NCBI RefSeq assembly: GCF_008728855.1
Contig: NZ_CP042906.1
Location: 2,356,001 to 2,420,000 of the forward strand
Origin: Hypericibacter terrae
GTDB taxonomy: Bacteria; Pseudomonadota; Alphaproteobacteria; Dongiales; Dongiaceae
Direction of reading: 5' to 3'
DNA: 64,000 bases
Below, piece by piece: positions 53,201-61,702 of the stretch. Both the position numbers and the translations under genes were made by a program. The notes under the pieces were generated by a model. The model saw nothing but the letters and a program-made list of their open reading frames with translations. It ran no database searches and was not told where the DNA came from. Position 1 is the first letter of the stretch; the number at the start of each line of letters is the position of its first letter.

Positions 53201-54949
53201 TCAATCGAGGCGCAGGTTGCGGGCCGTATAGGCGAACAGGCGCCGCCAGAACAGCCGGTTGAGCAGCACGACGAAGATCGACATCACGGCAATGCCGAGC
53301 ACGACACGCGGGAAATCGCCGGCTTCCGTCATCTTGGCGATATAGGCGCCGAGCCCATGGGCCTCGACGGTCTTGTCGCCCCAGCTCGCGATCTCGGCGA
53401 CGATGCTGGCGTTCCAGGATCCGCCCGACGCGGTGATCGCGCCGGTGAGGTAATAGGGCATGATCCCCGGCAGGATCACCTTGCGCCACCAGCCCCAGCC
53501 CCGGATACGGAATGTCGCCGCCGCTTCCTTGAGGTCGTTGGGAAAGGCGCTGGCGCCGGCCACCACGTTGAACAGGATGTACCATTGGGTGCCCAGCACC
53601 ATGAGCGGGCTCAACCAGATGTCCGGATCGAGCCGGAACTTCACGATGGCGACGACGGCCAAGGGAAACATGAGATTTGCCGGAAATGCCGCCAGGAACT
53701 GAGCCAAGGGTTGGATCCGCTCGGCCCACCGCGGCCGCAAGCCGATCCAGACCCCGATCGGAACCCAAACCAGGGTCGCCAGCGCAATCAGCACCAGGAC
53801 GCGCAGCAGGGTCGCGAAACCGAGCAGCAACACATGCAGCATCTCCGAGAGATGGATCTCGCCGGTGGCGAAAGTCATCACTTGCCAGAGTGCATAGATC
53901 GATGCGAGGCCGATCACGGCGCCCCAGGCAAAATCGAAGATCCGGCTCGACCAAACCCGGCGAAACGGGGCGGGCAAGGGCGTCGCCGGCGCCAGACGCA
54001 GGGCCGCGAGGGCGCGAGCGGCATCGCCGACGGGGTGGAGCAGCATGCGGAACAGTCGGGCCCGCTGGATCAGGTTGAGGAACCAGGATTCGGGGACGCT
54101 GCTGGCGGCCGAGAGCTCGAACCGGAACTTTTCAGCCCAGGCCACCAGCGGGCGGAACAGCAACTGATCATAGATCAGGATGATGACCAGCATGGTTGCG
54201 ACGGCCCAGCCGATGGCGCCGAGATTGCGATGATCGATGGCGAGCGCGACATAGGAGCCGATGCCGGGCAATGAGATGGTCGTGGGGCCGACCGAGATCG
54301 CTTCCGCCGCCACCACGAAGAACCATCCGCCGGACATCGACATCATCGTGTTCCAGACCAGGCCCGGCATGGCGAAGGGAATTTCCAACCGCCAGAAGCG
54401 CTGCCACGGCGAAAGGCGGAAACTGAGGGAGACTTCTTCGAGATCGCGCGGCAGCGTCTTCAGCGACTGGTAGATGCTGAAGGCCATGTTCCAGGCCTGG
54501 CTGGTGAAGATGGCAAAGATCGCGGCGCATTCGACGCCCAGAATCTGGCCGGGGAACAGCGCCATGAAGCCGGCGACGGTGAAGGACAGGAATCCCAGCA
54601 CCGGAACCGACTGCAGGATATCGAGCAGCGGAACCAGCACCATTTCGGCCCTCCGGCTCTTGGCGGCAAGGGCACCATAGGTAAGGGCGAAGGCGAGCGA
54701 CGCCAGGATCGCGCCCAGCATGCGCAAGGTGGTGAGCAGCGCATAGTGGGGCAGGGCCGTTGGATCCAGCGAGATCGGCGAGAGCGCGATCGACGAGAGG
54801 GGCTGGAGCGTCTCGCGACCGGCCTGGGCGACCAGCAGGAAGGCGCCCAGCAGCAGCGCGAAGGCGGGCAGGTCCCAGAAGCTGGGCACGAGCCGTCGCG
54901 AGAAGGAGCGCAACCCCTCGCCGGGCTGAAAGGATGTCTGAAGGTTCAT
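53201..54949 (-). CDS. NitT/TauT-type ABC transporter permease, two permease domains fused
   Basis: The 582-residue protein contains two complete BPD_transp_1 domains in tandem (about 70-280 and 360-575). Their coupling loops read SLKTLPRDLEEVSLSFRLSPWQRFWRLEIPFAMPGL and AFPNDLKEAAATFRIRGWGWWRKVILPGIMPYYL. Fused permeases replace the usual homodimer or heterodimer. The ATG at 54949 has GGAGGTCGG just upstream; that Shine-Dalgarno is complementary to the end of a leader ORF, described separately. It forms an operon with the ATPase gene; the substrate is unknown. Confidence 0.9.
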   Translation of the reverse strand: MNLQTSFQPGEGLRSFSRRLVPSFWDLPAFALLLGAFLLVAQAGRETLQPLSSIALSPISLDPTALPHYALLTTLRMLGAILASLAFALTYGALAAKSRRAEMVLVPLLDILQSVPVLGFLSFTVAGFMALFPGQILGVECAAIFAIFTSQAWNMAFSIYQSLKTLPRDLEEVSLSFRLSPWQRFWRLEIPFAMPGLVWNTMMSMSGGWFFVVAAEAISVGPTTISLPGIGSYVALAIDHRNLGAIGWAVATMLVIILIYDQLLFRPLVAWAEKFRFELSAASSVPESWFLNLIQRARLFRMLLHPVGDAARALAALRLAPATPLPAPFRRVWSSRIFDFAWGAVIGLASIYALWQVMTFATGEIHLSEMLHVLLLGFATLLRVLVLIALATLVWVPIGVWIGLRPRWAERIQPLAQFLAAFPANLMFPLAVVAIVKFRLDPDIWLSPLMVLGTQWYILFNVVAGASAFPNDLKEAAATFRIRGWGWWRKVILPGIMPYYLTGAITASGGSWNASIVAEIASWGDKTVEAHGLGAYIAKMTEAGDFPRVVLGIAVMSIFVVLLNRLFWRRLFAYTARNLRLD

Positions 54950-54952
54950 GAT

Positions 54953-55055
54953 CCGACCTCCGCAAGCGCGAGCGGAAAGGATCGAGCGGCCGCTGGGGGC
55001 GGCCTCGCGATCCGGGAAGACAGGCGCGTTAATGCAGGATCAGGTCGGAGGTCGG
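54953..55055 (-). promoter_or_regulatory. translational-attenuator-like leader: anti-Shine-Dalgarno pairing and hairpin
   Basis: On the minus-strand transcript CCGACCTCCG (55055-55046, inside the last codons of a 23-residue leader ORF) is the exact complement of CGGAGGTCGG (54962-54953), which is the Shine-Dalgarno of the permease gene. Between them sits a strong hairpin, with stems GGATCG/CGATCC (54979-54984 with 55008-55013) and GGCCGC/GCGGCC (54988-54993 with 54999-55004). Ribosomes translating the leader ORF would cover the anti-SD strand and free the permease start, the layout of a leader-peptide-controlled attenuator. Confidence 0.55.
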
Positions 55056-55111
55056 TCGTCGCTGTCCGAGCCATGCCATCGGAGCAACAGACGGAGCTTG
55101 AAGAGCGGCAT
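55040..55111 (-). CDS. 23-residue leader peptide upstream of the ABC permease
   Basis: ATG at 55111 with GAGGTG four bases upstream; the product begins MPLFKLRLLLRWHG and ends DDRPPT. Four leucines and four arginines fall within the first twelve residues. The last codons form the anti-Shine-Dalgarno sequence described above, which argues that the ORF is a regulatory leader and not random. Translation is not proven. Confidence 0.45.
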   Translation of the reverse strand: MPLFKLRLLLRWHGSDSDDRPPT

Positions 55112-55137
55112 GGGTCACCTCGAGGTCCGGGCCTATC

Positions 55138-55170
55138 TCAAGGGATGGCCGTTGCTGGACCGGGTTTCAT
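55138..55170 (-). CDS. 10-residue upstream ORF in the same leader
   Basis: ATG at 55170 follows GAGGAG by three bases; the product is MKPGPATAIP. It lies 26 bp upstream of the 23-residue leader ORF in the same transcript. Its good ribosome-binding site is the only evidence, and three bases of spacing is short. Confidence 0.25.
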   Translation of the reverse strand: MKPGPATAIP

Positions 55171-55279
55171 TGACTCCTCGAAAGGTCGCTCGGGCCTCCT
55201 GAGGTTGCGGGGGATATGGCACCGCGTTTTCGAGGGGTCAACCCACAAGCCGGTAATGCGGAATGTTTTCTTGTCGCAC

Positions 55280-56533
55280 TCAATAACGGTCGAGCGTCAT
55301 GCCCTGGAGCGGGATGTCGGGCTTGCGTCCCAGCATGAGATCGGTGACCAGCCGCGAGGAGCCGCAGGCCATGGTCCAGCCCATATGGCCAGAGCCGGTG
55401 TTGAGGAAGAGATTGTCGAACCTGGTACCTCCGAGGATCGGCGGGCCGTCCGGCGTCATGGGGCGCAGGCAGGCCCAATAGCGCGGCTGGTCGTAATGGG
55501 CGGCCGCGGGAAACAGGTCGCGCGCGACCTTGAGCATGGTCGCGAAGTTCTCCGGCTTGTGGCTGGTGTCGTAGCCGGCGAAGTCGGCGGTCGCCGTCAG
55601 CCGCAGCCGGTCGCCCATCCGTGCGAAGGCGACCAGCGCGCCCTCGTCGACCCCGCCCAGCGTGGGCGCCGCCGCCTTGTCCTTGATCGGCAAGGTGAGG
55701 GAATAGCCTTTGACTGGATAGATCGGGAGCTTGATCCCGGCGCTGCGCGCGATCTGCGGCGCATAGGATCCGAGCGCCAACACGACCTGGTCGGCCGCGA
55801 TGCGCTCCCGGTCGGTGACGACCGCCTCGACGCGGCCGCCCTTGCTTTCGAGGCCGCGCACGGTGGTGCCGTAACGGAACGTCACGCCGAGCCCTGCGCA
55901 GATCCGTGCCAGGCTCTGGACGAAGGCATGGCAGTCGCCCGATTCGTCCTGTGGCGCGAAGATGGCGCCCGCGATCTTGTCGCGGGCCGGCGCCAGGGCC
56001 GGATCGAGCCTGACGCAGGCCGCCGGGTCGATCGTCTCGAACGGGTAGCCCTGGGCTTTCAGGAAGCCGATGGCGCGCTGCCCGGTCTCGAAATGGGCGG
56101 GATCGCGATAGAGATAGATGCAGCCCTTGGCGATCTCGTCATAGGCGATCCGCTCTGTCTGGCGCAGCTCGATCAGCTTCTCGCGGCTGTAGCGCGCCAG
56201 CCCCAGCTTGATGAGGGTGTTGTGACGGTTCCGCTCGGTGGTGCAGTTGGCCAGGAACTGCAGACCCCAGCGCCACATGGCCGGGTCCAGGCGCAGATGG
56301 AAGCGAAGGGCGGTGTCGTCGCGCCAGAGGGACTTCAGCAGGATCATGGGCGCGCGGGGCGAGGCCCAGGCGTTGGAATGGCCGGGCGCGATCAGTCCGG
56401 CATTGGCGAAACTGGTCTCGGCGGCGGCCTCGGGCTGCCGGTCCACAACGGTGACGGCGCGGCCGGCCTTGGCCAGATAATAGGCGGTCGTCACCCCCAT
56501 GACGCCTGCGCCCAACACCACAATCCCTGCCAT
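55280..56533 (-). CDS. dadA: D-amino acid dehydrogenase small subunit-like (DadA family)
   Basis: The 417-residue FAD-dependent DAO-family protein has the N-terminal dinucleotide motif VVLGAGVMGVTTAYYLAKAGRAVTVVD, DadA-type SFANAGLIAPGHSNAWASP, the later YPVKGYSLTLP and the C-terminal LRPMTPDGPPILGGT and LNTGSGHMGWTMACGSSRLV. It oxidatively deaminates D-amino acids, feeding the quinone pool. The symbol is used by similarity; no alanine racemase gene or dad regulator is adjacent. Its start lies 201 bp from the divergent glycosyltransferase gene. Confidence 0.88.
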   Translation of the reverse strand: MAGIVVLGAGVMGVTTAYYLAKAGRAVTVVDRQPEAAAETSFANAGLIAPGHSNAWASPRAPMILLKSLWRDDTALRFHLRLDPAMWRWGLQFLANCTTERNRHNTLIKLGLARYSREKLIELRQTERIAYDEIAKGCIYLYRDPAHFETGQRAIGFLKAQGYPFETIDPAACVRLDPALAPARDKIAGAIFAPQDESGDCHAFVQSLARICAGLGVTFRYGTTVRGLESKGGRVEAVVTDRERIAADQVVLALGSYAPQIARSAGIKLPIYPVKGYSLTLPIKDKAAAPTLGGVDEGALVAFARMGDRLRLTATADFAGYDTSHKPENFATMLKVARDLFPAAAHYDQPRYWACLRPMTPDGPPILGGTRFDNLFLNTGSGHMGWTMACGSSRLVTDLMLGRKPDIPLQGMTLDRY

Positions 56534-56649
56534 GCCCGCTCCTAATTCCCTGTCATTCCAGATCGTTAACGCCTGTTCTTCCCGGGTGCCCGCCCGGCTC
56601 GGACATGCTACGTTGCGTTAGCATTCTGGTGCAATTCTCTGGTTTTACA

Positions 56650-56690
56650 GGCGATCCGGAGGGGCGGGGGTCAGATCCCGCCGGATCGCC
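56650..56690. repeat. inverted repeat in the divergent dadA/glycosyltransferase spacer
   Basis: GGCGATCCGG (56650-56659) and CCGGATCGCC (56681-56690) are exact complements, with a further inner pair GGCGGG/CCCGCC. It lies 44 bp before the glycosyltransferase start. It may be a regulatory hairpin or operator; no T-run follows. Confidence 0.45.
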
Positions 56691-56734
56691 CCTCAGACCA
56701 CACCATCATTGACCGACGATAAGGGGTAAGGCCG

Positions 56735-58090
56735 ATGCGGGTTCTGTTCCTGCACAATAATTTTCCGGCGCAATACAAGCATGTGGCGGCGGCGCTGGCG
56801 GCGGATCCGGCCAACCAGATCGTGGCGGGCTCGCTCGACAACAAGAAGAACCTGCCGGGTGTCACAAAACATATCTACAAACCGCAACGCGAGCCGCGGA
56901 AGGACACCCACCATTATCTGCGTTCGACCGAAGCGGCCGTGCTCGACGGGCAGGCCGTGGTCCGCATGTGCGGCGAGTTGCGCAAGAGCGGCTTCATCCC
57001 CGATCTGATCTGCGGCCATTCCGGCTGGGGCACGACGATCTATACCAAGGACGTGTTCCCGGAAGCGCGGCTGCTGACTTATTTCGAGTGGTACTACAAC
57101 GCGCGCAACTCCGACGTCGATTTCATGAACAAGACCCTGACCTGGGAGGATCTCTGCCGGGTGCGGACGCGCAACCTGCCGATCCTGATGGACCTCGCCC
57201 ATTGCGATTGGGGCATCTGCCCTACTCAATACCAGTTGAGCCAGATTCCGCGTGTCTTCCACAGCAAGCTCACGCAGCTTCATGACGGGGTCGATACCGA
57301 CTTCTTCACGCCGTCGGAGTCGGTCCAGTTCGAAATTCCGGGGCTCCATCTCCGCCTCACGCGCGATGCCGAGGTCCTCACCTACGCGACCCGCGGCATG
57401 GAGCCCTATCGCGGCTTCCCGCAATTCATGCAGGCGGTCGAGATCCTGCAGCAGCGCCGGCCCAATCTGCAGGTCGTCATCGCCGGCACCGATCGCGTGG
57501 CCTATGGCAAGAAGCTGCCGGAAGGAGAGAGCTACAAGGGCAAGGCGCTGGACGAACTCAAGGGCCTCGATCACAGCCGGCTGCATTTCGTCGGCCATCT
57601 TCCCTTCGACATGTACCGGAACCTTCTGCAGCTCTCTTCCGTTCATGTCTACCTGACGATCCCGTTCGTCCTCTCCTGGTCGCTCCTGGAGGCGATGTCC
57701 ACCGGCTGCCTGGTGGTCGGCTCGGATACGCTGCCGGTCCGCGAGCTGATCGAGGACGGGCGCAACGGACTGATGACCGACATGTTCGATATCGAGGCCA
57801 TGGCGGCCCGCATCGAGGAAGCGCTCAACCGGCGCGAAAGCATGGGCGATATCCGGACCAATGCGCGCCAGACGATCCTGGAGCGCTATGCGCTCCGCGA
57901 CCTCTTGCCCAAGCATCTGCAATTGATGCGCGACCTGGCCGAGGGCCGGGCCCCGGCCGAGAGCGCCGCGGGCCGGCCCCTGGCGGTCGGCGCGCCGCGG
58001 CAGGGTGGCGGGCAGGCCAGCAAGGGTGCGCCGCCGCGTGGCGGCCGTCCCGGCAATATCCCGCGCGGCAAACGGCGCCGGCGGCATTGA
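56735..58090 (+). CDS. glycosyltransferase family 4 protein
   Basis: The 451-residue GT-B protein has an N-terminal domain of the Glyco_trans_4_3 type (RVLFLHNNFPAQYKHVAAAL; LICGHSGWGTTIYTKDVFP; LTYFEWYYN). Its C-terminal glycosyl-transfer domain has YATRGMEPYRGFPQFM, VVIAGTDRVAYG, HFVGHLPFDMYRNLLQLSSVHVYLTIPFVLSWSLLEAMSTGCLVVGS (donor-binding E) and an Arg/Gly-rich tail of 50 residues that looks disordered. It probably acts in exopolysaccharide or capsule assembly; its acceptor is unknown. AAGGGG precedes the ATG. A decayed copy of its last codons reappears at about 58779. Confidence 0.88.
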   Translation: MRVLFLHNNFPAQYKHVAAALAADPANQIVAGSLDNKKNLPGVTKHIYKPQREPRKDTHHYLRSTEAAVLDGQAVVRMCGELRKSGFIPDLICGHSGWGTTIYTKDVFPEARLLTYFEWYYNARNSDVDFMNKTLTWEDLCRVRTRNLPILMDLAHCDWGICPTQYQLSQIPRVFHSKLTQLHDGVDTDFFTPSESVQFEIPGLHLRLTRDAEVLTYATRGMEPYRGFPQFMQAVEILQQRRPNLQVVIAGTDRVAYGKKLPEGESYKGKALDELKGLDHSRLHFVGHLPFDMYRNLLQLSSVHVYLTIPFVLSWSLLEAMSTGCLVVGSDTLPVRELIEDGRNGLMTDMFDIEAMAARIEEALNRRESMGDIRTNARQTILERYALRDLLPKHLQLMRDLAEGRAPAESAAGRPLAVGAPRQGGGQASKGAPPRGGRPGNIPRGKRRRRH

Positions 58091-58958
58091 CGGGGGACAG
58101 GACCGTCTTACTGGCGGAGGGAGCCAGGCTCCGTCGCGAAATTGCTTTCGCCTGACCTGGATTTTGCCATGATCCTGGGCTATCGCTGACGACAATTCCG
58201 CCAAGATCGGTTTCCTTCGAGGGTGTGTGGTCATGATCGTGAATCGCAACAGGCTCTTTTTCACCGCATCGCTGGCACTCTTTCTCACGGTGGCCGCGGC
58301 CCAAGGACGGGCGCTGGCGGCGGACGCCATGACCGTGGACGAGATCCGGGATTGCATGTGCCGCGAGCAGTCGCTGCAGACTTTGCGCCAGGAAACCGGC
58401 GTGCAGCAGACCCGGTACAACGACTCCCGCGCGCAGCTGCAGAGCCTGGAGACCCAGATCGCCAATATGCGAAAGACGATGAATCCGAGCGACGACACCT
58501 CGGTGCAGATCCTGGCGGAGATGATCCGCCAGCGCGACACGCTCACCAATCAGATCCGCACCACCGTCTACCCGCAGGCCCAGGGCGCGGTGACGAAGCT
58601 GAACGCGGCGGTCGCCGAGTACAACCAGCGCTGCACCCAGCGTCCCATGCTCAAGACCGACGTCGACAACGCCAGCAAGAGCCTGAGTTGTCCATCGGCG
58701 CAGTGATTCGAAGTTTTTCCTGATGCCGAGTTCCTAGCCCCCTCTGCCCCCTAAGTTCATATAATCGTTCAACCTCGCGCGGTCGTTCCGGCAATATTCC
58801 GCGCAGCAAATGCCATTCCCATCGAGTTCCAGGACCATCCTCCCGGATTCCGAGGCCCGTCTGGCCATAAAAATGCTCCTGCCCGTTCTGGAATTTGCCT
58901 TGATCCAGGAGGGGCGCCGGCGCCAACCTCTCCGAGACCGATTATTTCGGGGGTTCTC
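58041..58958 (+). repeat. diverged tandem duplication of about 730 bp (glycosyltransferase tail, spacer, small secreted gene)
   Basis: Spacer sequence before the second small gene repeats that before the first. GCGG-CGT-CCGGCAATAT-CCGCGC at 58041 recurs at 58779 with only transition differences, though the first copy is coding sequence of the glycosyltransferase. CTGGATTTTGCC at 58157 recurs as CTGGAATTTGCC at 58888. Offsets are 738, 731 and (gene starts) 726 bp. So the unit included the 3' end of the glycosyltransferase gene, now untranslated in the copy. Confidence 0.75.
58233..58706 (+). CDS. small secreted coiled-coil protein, first of a duplicated pair
   Basis: The 157-residue product from ATG 58233 (a GTG at 58227 is also possible) has a signal peptide to about residue 30 (FFTASLALFLTVAAA; cleavage near RALAA-D). 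The mature protein starts with IRDCMCREQSLQTLRQE (Cys41, Cys43), followed by a heptad-like coiled coil (QLQSLETQIANMRKTM), a second helix region, and two more cysteines (NQRCTQ, LSCPSAQ). All four cysteines are kept in the paralogue, so two disulfides are likely. No family or function is recognised. Confidence 0.75.
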   Translation: MIVNRNRLFFTASLALFLTVAAAQGRALAADAMTVDEIRDCMCREQSLQTLRQETGVQQTRYNDSRAQLQSLETQIANMRKTMNPSDDTSVQILAEMIRQRDTLTNQIRTTVYPQAQGAVTKLNAAVAEYNQRCTQRPMLKTDVDNASKSLSCPSAQ

Positions 58959-59432
58959 ATGGGCGCCAATCGCAAGCAGCTTGTTTTCACCCCATTGCTG
59001 GCTCTGTTCCTGACGATGGAAGTAGTTCAGGAGCGGGCAAATGCGGACAGCTTCATGAGCCCGGACGAAGTTCGGGATTGCATATGCCGCGAGCAGGCAT
59101 TGCAGAGCCTGCGCCAAGAGAACGACGCGCTGCAGACGCAACTCAATGATGCGCGCGCGCAGGTGCAGGACCTGCAGACGAAAATCGACAATATGCGCAA
59201 AACGATGAATCCGAACGACAACGCGTCAATTCAGGCGCTATCGCAATTGATCAGCCAACGCGACGCGCTCAACAATCAACAACGGGCGACCATCTTCCCA
59301 CAAGCCTGGACAACCACATCCAAGCTGAACACGGCGGTTGAAGAATACAACCGGCTCTGCATCGAACGCTCCATGAGGAATATCGATGTGGAGAACGCCC
59401 GAAAAAACCCGGCTTGCCCGCCAACGCCGTAG
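58959..59432 (+). CDS. small secreted coiled-coil protein, second of a duplicated pair
   Basis: The 157-residue paralogue of the previous gene has a hydrophobic signal region (VFTPLLALFLTMEVV), then VRDCICREQALQSLRQE (Cys41, Cys43 as in the first copy), coiled coil QVQDLQTKIDNMRKTMNP, EEYNRLCIERS and a C-terminal ACPPTP. It ends exactly where the convergent ACT-domain gene ends (59432/59433). Codon bias is AT-richer than in the first copy, consistent with faster change after duplication. Confidence 0.75.
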   Translation: MGANRKQLVFTPLLALFLTMEVVQERANADSFMSPDEVRDCICREQALQSLRQENDALQTQLNDARAQVQDLQTKIDNMRKTMNPNDNASIQALSQLISQRDALNNQQRATIFPQAWTTTSKLNTAVEEYNRLCIERSMRNIDVENARKNPACPPTP

Positions 59433-59957
59433 TCACACCGCCTGCGTCTTGCAGGTAAGGCGCAGTTCCCCCGCGGTGTTTGCGACCGTCGCGACGCAGG
59501 CCTTGGCCTTCTCCGGCGGGATCCAGGCGGCGATGCGGGTGATGTAGCGGGCGCCGCTGCCGCCGCTCACCCGTTCGGAATTGAGCCGGACGATATTGGC
59601 CCCGAACCCGACGAACACTTCCGACAGCCGCGCGACCAGTCCCGGGCTGTCCTCGCCCTCGATCTCGATGCGGTGGGTGATATGCGCGGTGTCGCCATGC
59701 TGGGCGCGATAGGAGAAGGGGGCCACGCTGATCTTGGCCCCTCTGAGCGCCGGCAGCGCCGACAGCTCGCTCTCGATGCTGCCTAGCGAGAGATGATCCG
59801 GCAGCTCGATGACGGCGGTGAACTCGGCAGCGCCGCCCAGGACCGCGAAGGTCGTATCGCCGAGATTGATCCCGAGATCGAAGAGCCGGCCGGTCACCTC
59901 GGCGATCAGGCCGATCCGGTCTTCGCAGATGATCGAGATGAGGGCCGTGCGGCTCAT
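59433..59957 (-). CDS. two-ACT-domain protein (GcvR-like)
   Basis: The 174-residue protein has two ACT domains: about 1-80 (RTALISIICEDRIGLIAEVTGRLFDLGINLGD) and about 90-170 (HITHRIEIEGEDSPGLVARLSEVFVGFGANIVRLNSE). This matches the glycine cleavage system transcriptional repressor GcvR family, which binds small molecules or partner proteins instead of DNA. No gcvA-like regulator gene is adjacent. The ATG at 59957 has GAGCGAGGTC upstream. Confidence 0.82.
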   Translation of the reverse strand: MSRTALISIICEDRIGLIAEVTGRLFDLGINLGDTTFAVLGGAAEFTAVIELPDHLSLGSIESELSALPALRGAKISVAPFSYRAQHGDTAHITHRIEIEGEDSPGLVARLSEVFVGFGANIVRLNSERVSGGSGARYITRIAAWIPPEKAKACVATVANTAGELRLTCKTQAV

Positions 59958-60073
59958 ATGACCTCGCTCCTTGAACCAGGCGGTTGTCCGCTGAGCCTAG
60001 CATGGCGGCCTTGCGGCGCAATCCGGGACCTGGCGCCGCGGGTTCCCGGTTCGGATCGCGGGGCGCGCGGATC

Positions 60074-60664
60074 TCAGAGGCGGTCCAGCCATTTGACGCC
60101 GGCGACGGCGCCCCAGCCCGCCGCCGCGGAGAGCGAAAGCGAGACCAGGGCCAGGGCAAGGCCGAGCCAGAGCACCACGCCGTCCTCCTCGAGATAGGCG
60201 AGCGCCACGATCATGATGACGAAGGCGGGGAGGATATGACCGAAAGGCACGGGCAAAACGAGAGTCAGGCCCAGCAGGAGGATGGCGATGCCGACCATCC
60301 GCTTGGTGGTCCTGAATGACTGCGGCCAGCGCGGGCGGATGAGCGTTTCTGCGCGCCGCAGCAGCGGGGCGATGCGATCGACCGCGCGGACGAATTGCGG
60401 CGTCGGCAGGCGGCGGGCGGTCGCGATCTTCGGCAGAGCGGGGCTGCGCCGGGCGACGATCATCTGATAGGCGGGAACGGCGAAGAGAACGCCGATGAAG
60501 GTCGAGAGCCCCGGCACGAGCGCGATCACGGCCAGCATGAACATCAGGAGACCGAAGGAACGCTCCTCGAGCCGCTCCATGATCCAGCCGACGGACACAT
60601 GGCCGGGCGGCGCCTCCGAGAGGAGCTTTTGCAGGACGGCCGAGGTCGGAACATGCACGCTCAC
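60074..60664 (-). CDS. exoD: exopolysaccharide synthesis ExoD-like membrane protein
   Basis: The 196-residue protein shows the ExoD pattern: VSVGWIMERLEERSFGLLMFMLAVIALVPG, RRSPALPKIATARRLP and three to four transmembrane helices (GIAILLLGLTLVLPVPFG; FVIMIVALAYLEEDGVVL; VSLSLSAAAGWGAVAG). In rhizobia ExoD affects exopolysaccharide and alkaline tolerance; the mechanism is unknown. The last 25 residues form a helix ending KWLDRL. Confidence 0.85.
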   Translation of the reverse strand: MSVHVPTSAVLQKLLSEAPPGHVSVGWIMERLEERSFGLLMFMLAVIALVPGLSTFIGVLFAVPAYQMIVARRSPALPKIATARRLPTPQFVRAVDRIAPLLRRAETLIRPRWPQSFRTTKRMVGIAILLLGLTLVLPVPFGHILPAFVIMIVALAYLEEDGVVLWLGLALALVSLSLSAAAGWGAVAGVKWLDRL

Positions 60665-60722
60665 GGCTCCTGCGCTCCCTGCGCTTCGTCCTTATTTTTA
60701 TGTGGTGTCGATGACGGCCGCG

Positions 60723-61619
60723 TTAAAGCCCGGCCAGGGCGCGTCCTTCCCGCTTGAATATATCGACCAGATCGTCGGCAACGGCCCGCACGCGCGGCAC
60801 CCGCGCGAGATCGCGCCGGATGAGGAGCCAGATCTCCCGCGAAAGCGGAGTTTCGCCGAGATCGACCCGTTCCAAGCCCTTGTATTGAGCGGCGAGGTAG
60901 CAGGGCAACAGGGCGATGCCGAAGCCCTGGGTCGCGGCGATGGCCTGCGCGATCTGGCTGTTCGATTGGAAGGCGACACGCCGTCCGGCCCTGACCTGGC
61001 GCAACATCACCGCCTGCGGCACGGCGGCGTTCTCCTCATCGAAGGCGATGAAGCGGTGATCGGCGGGATCGATCGCCGTCTTGAGATAGCTGCGAGCCGC
61101 ATAGAACCGGAATCCCATGACCGCAACGCGGCGGGCCCTGGATTCGCCGTCCTTGGGCCTTCCGAGACGGATCGCGATATCGGTTTCCCGCCGGGCAAGA
61201 CTCAAATTCCGGGATTCGCCGATGACCTCGAGATCGATCCCCGCATGGCGTCTCTGCAGCCGTCCGAGCTGCGGCATCAGGAAGCTGTCGGCAAACCCCG
61301 GGGTCGTGGTGATCCGCACCAGGCCCTGAAGCGCACCGCCGACGTCGGCACGGCGCAGCACGGCGAGGGCGGCTTCATCCATGGCGGCGGCAGGGCCCAG
61401 CAGCGCTTCGCCCTCGGCGGTCAGCACATAGCCGTCGGGGCGGCGCTCGAACAGCGGTTTGCCCAGGCGGCCCTCCAGATGCGCCAGCCGGCGCGCCACG
61501 GTCGCATGATTGACTTTGAGCGCGCGGGCTGTCGCCGAGAGACTGCCCTCGCGCGCCAGAGACACGAAATAACGCAGATCGTCCCAATCCAGGGGAGTTG
61601 TGCGAAAACGCTCAATCAT
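60723..61619 (-). CDS. LysR-family transcriptional regulator
   Basis: The 298-residue protein from ATG 61619 (frame open to 61721) has an N-terminal LysR helix-turn-helix (WDDLRYFVSLAREGSLSATARALKVNHATVARRLAHLEGRLGKPLFERRPDGYVLTAEGEAL) and a substrate-binding effector domain from about residue 90. Sequences like these often control an adjacent divergent gene; here the isochorismatase-like gene starts 83 bp away, so regulation of that gene is probable. Confidence 0.9.
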   Translation of the reverse strand: MIERFRTTPLDWDDLRYFVSLAREGSLSATARALKVNHATVARRLAHLEGRLGKPLFERRPDGYVLTAEGEALLGPAAAMDEAALAVLRRADVGGALQGLVRITTTPGFADSFLMPQLGRLQRRHAGIDLEVIGESRNLSLARRETDIAIRLGRPKDGESRARRVAVMGFRFYAARSYLKTAIDPADHRFIAFDEENAAVPQAVMLRQVRAGRRVAFQSNSQIAQAIAATQGFGIALLPCYLAAQYKGLERVDLGETPLSREIWLLIRRDLARVPRVRAVADDLVDIFKREGRALAGL

Positions 61620-61702
61620 GGTGCAAAGATAGCGGATTCTTGAAGAAAAGCGAGCGCTGCAGAGTGGCAGGCGAACCGCCCGTCCCTGCCAGGAGAACCG
61701 CC

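Larger units (their letters stand above)
54950..55279 (-). other. 330-bp leader/intergenic region between dadA-like and permease genes
   Basis: It contains the two short ORFs and the anti-SD hairpin system listed separately. I looked for known riboswitch signatures (ykkC, yybP-ykoY, SAM, cobalamin) and recognise none. The promoter should lie upstream of 55180 on the minus strand. Confidence 0.5.

Noticed and set aside
54950-55279. Known riboswitch in front of the NitT/TauT-type permease
   Set aside because: I compared the leader by eye with ykkC, yybP-ykoY, SAM and cobalamin cores and found no match; the anti-SD/leader-peptide layout is a better fit.
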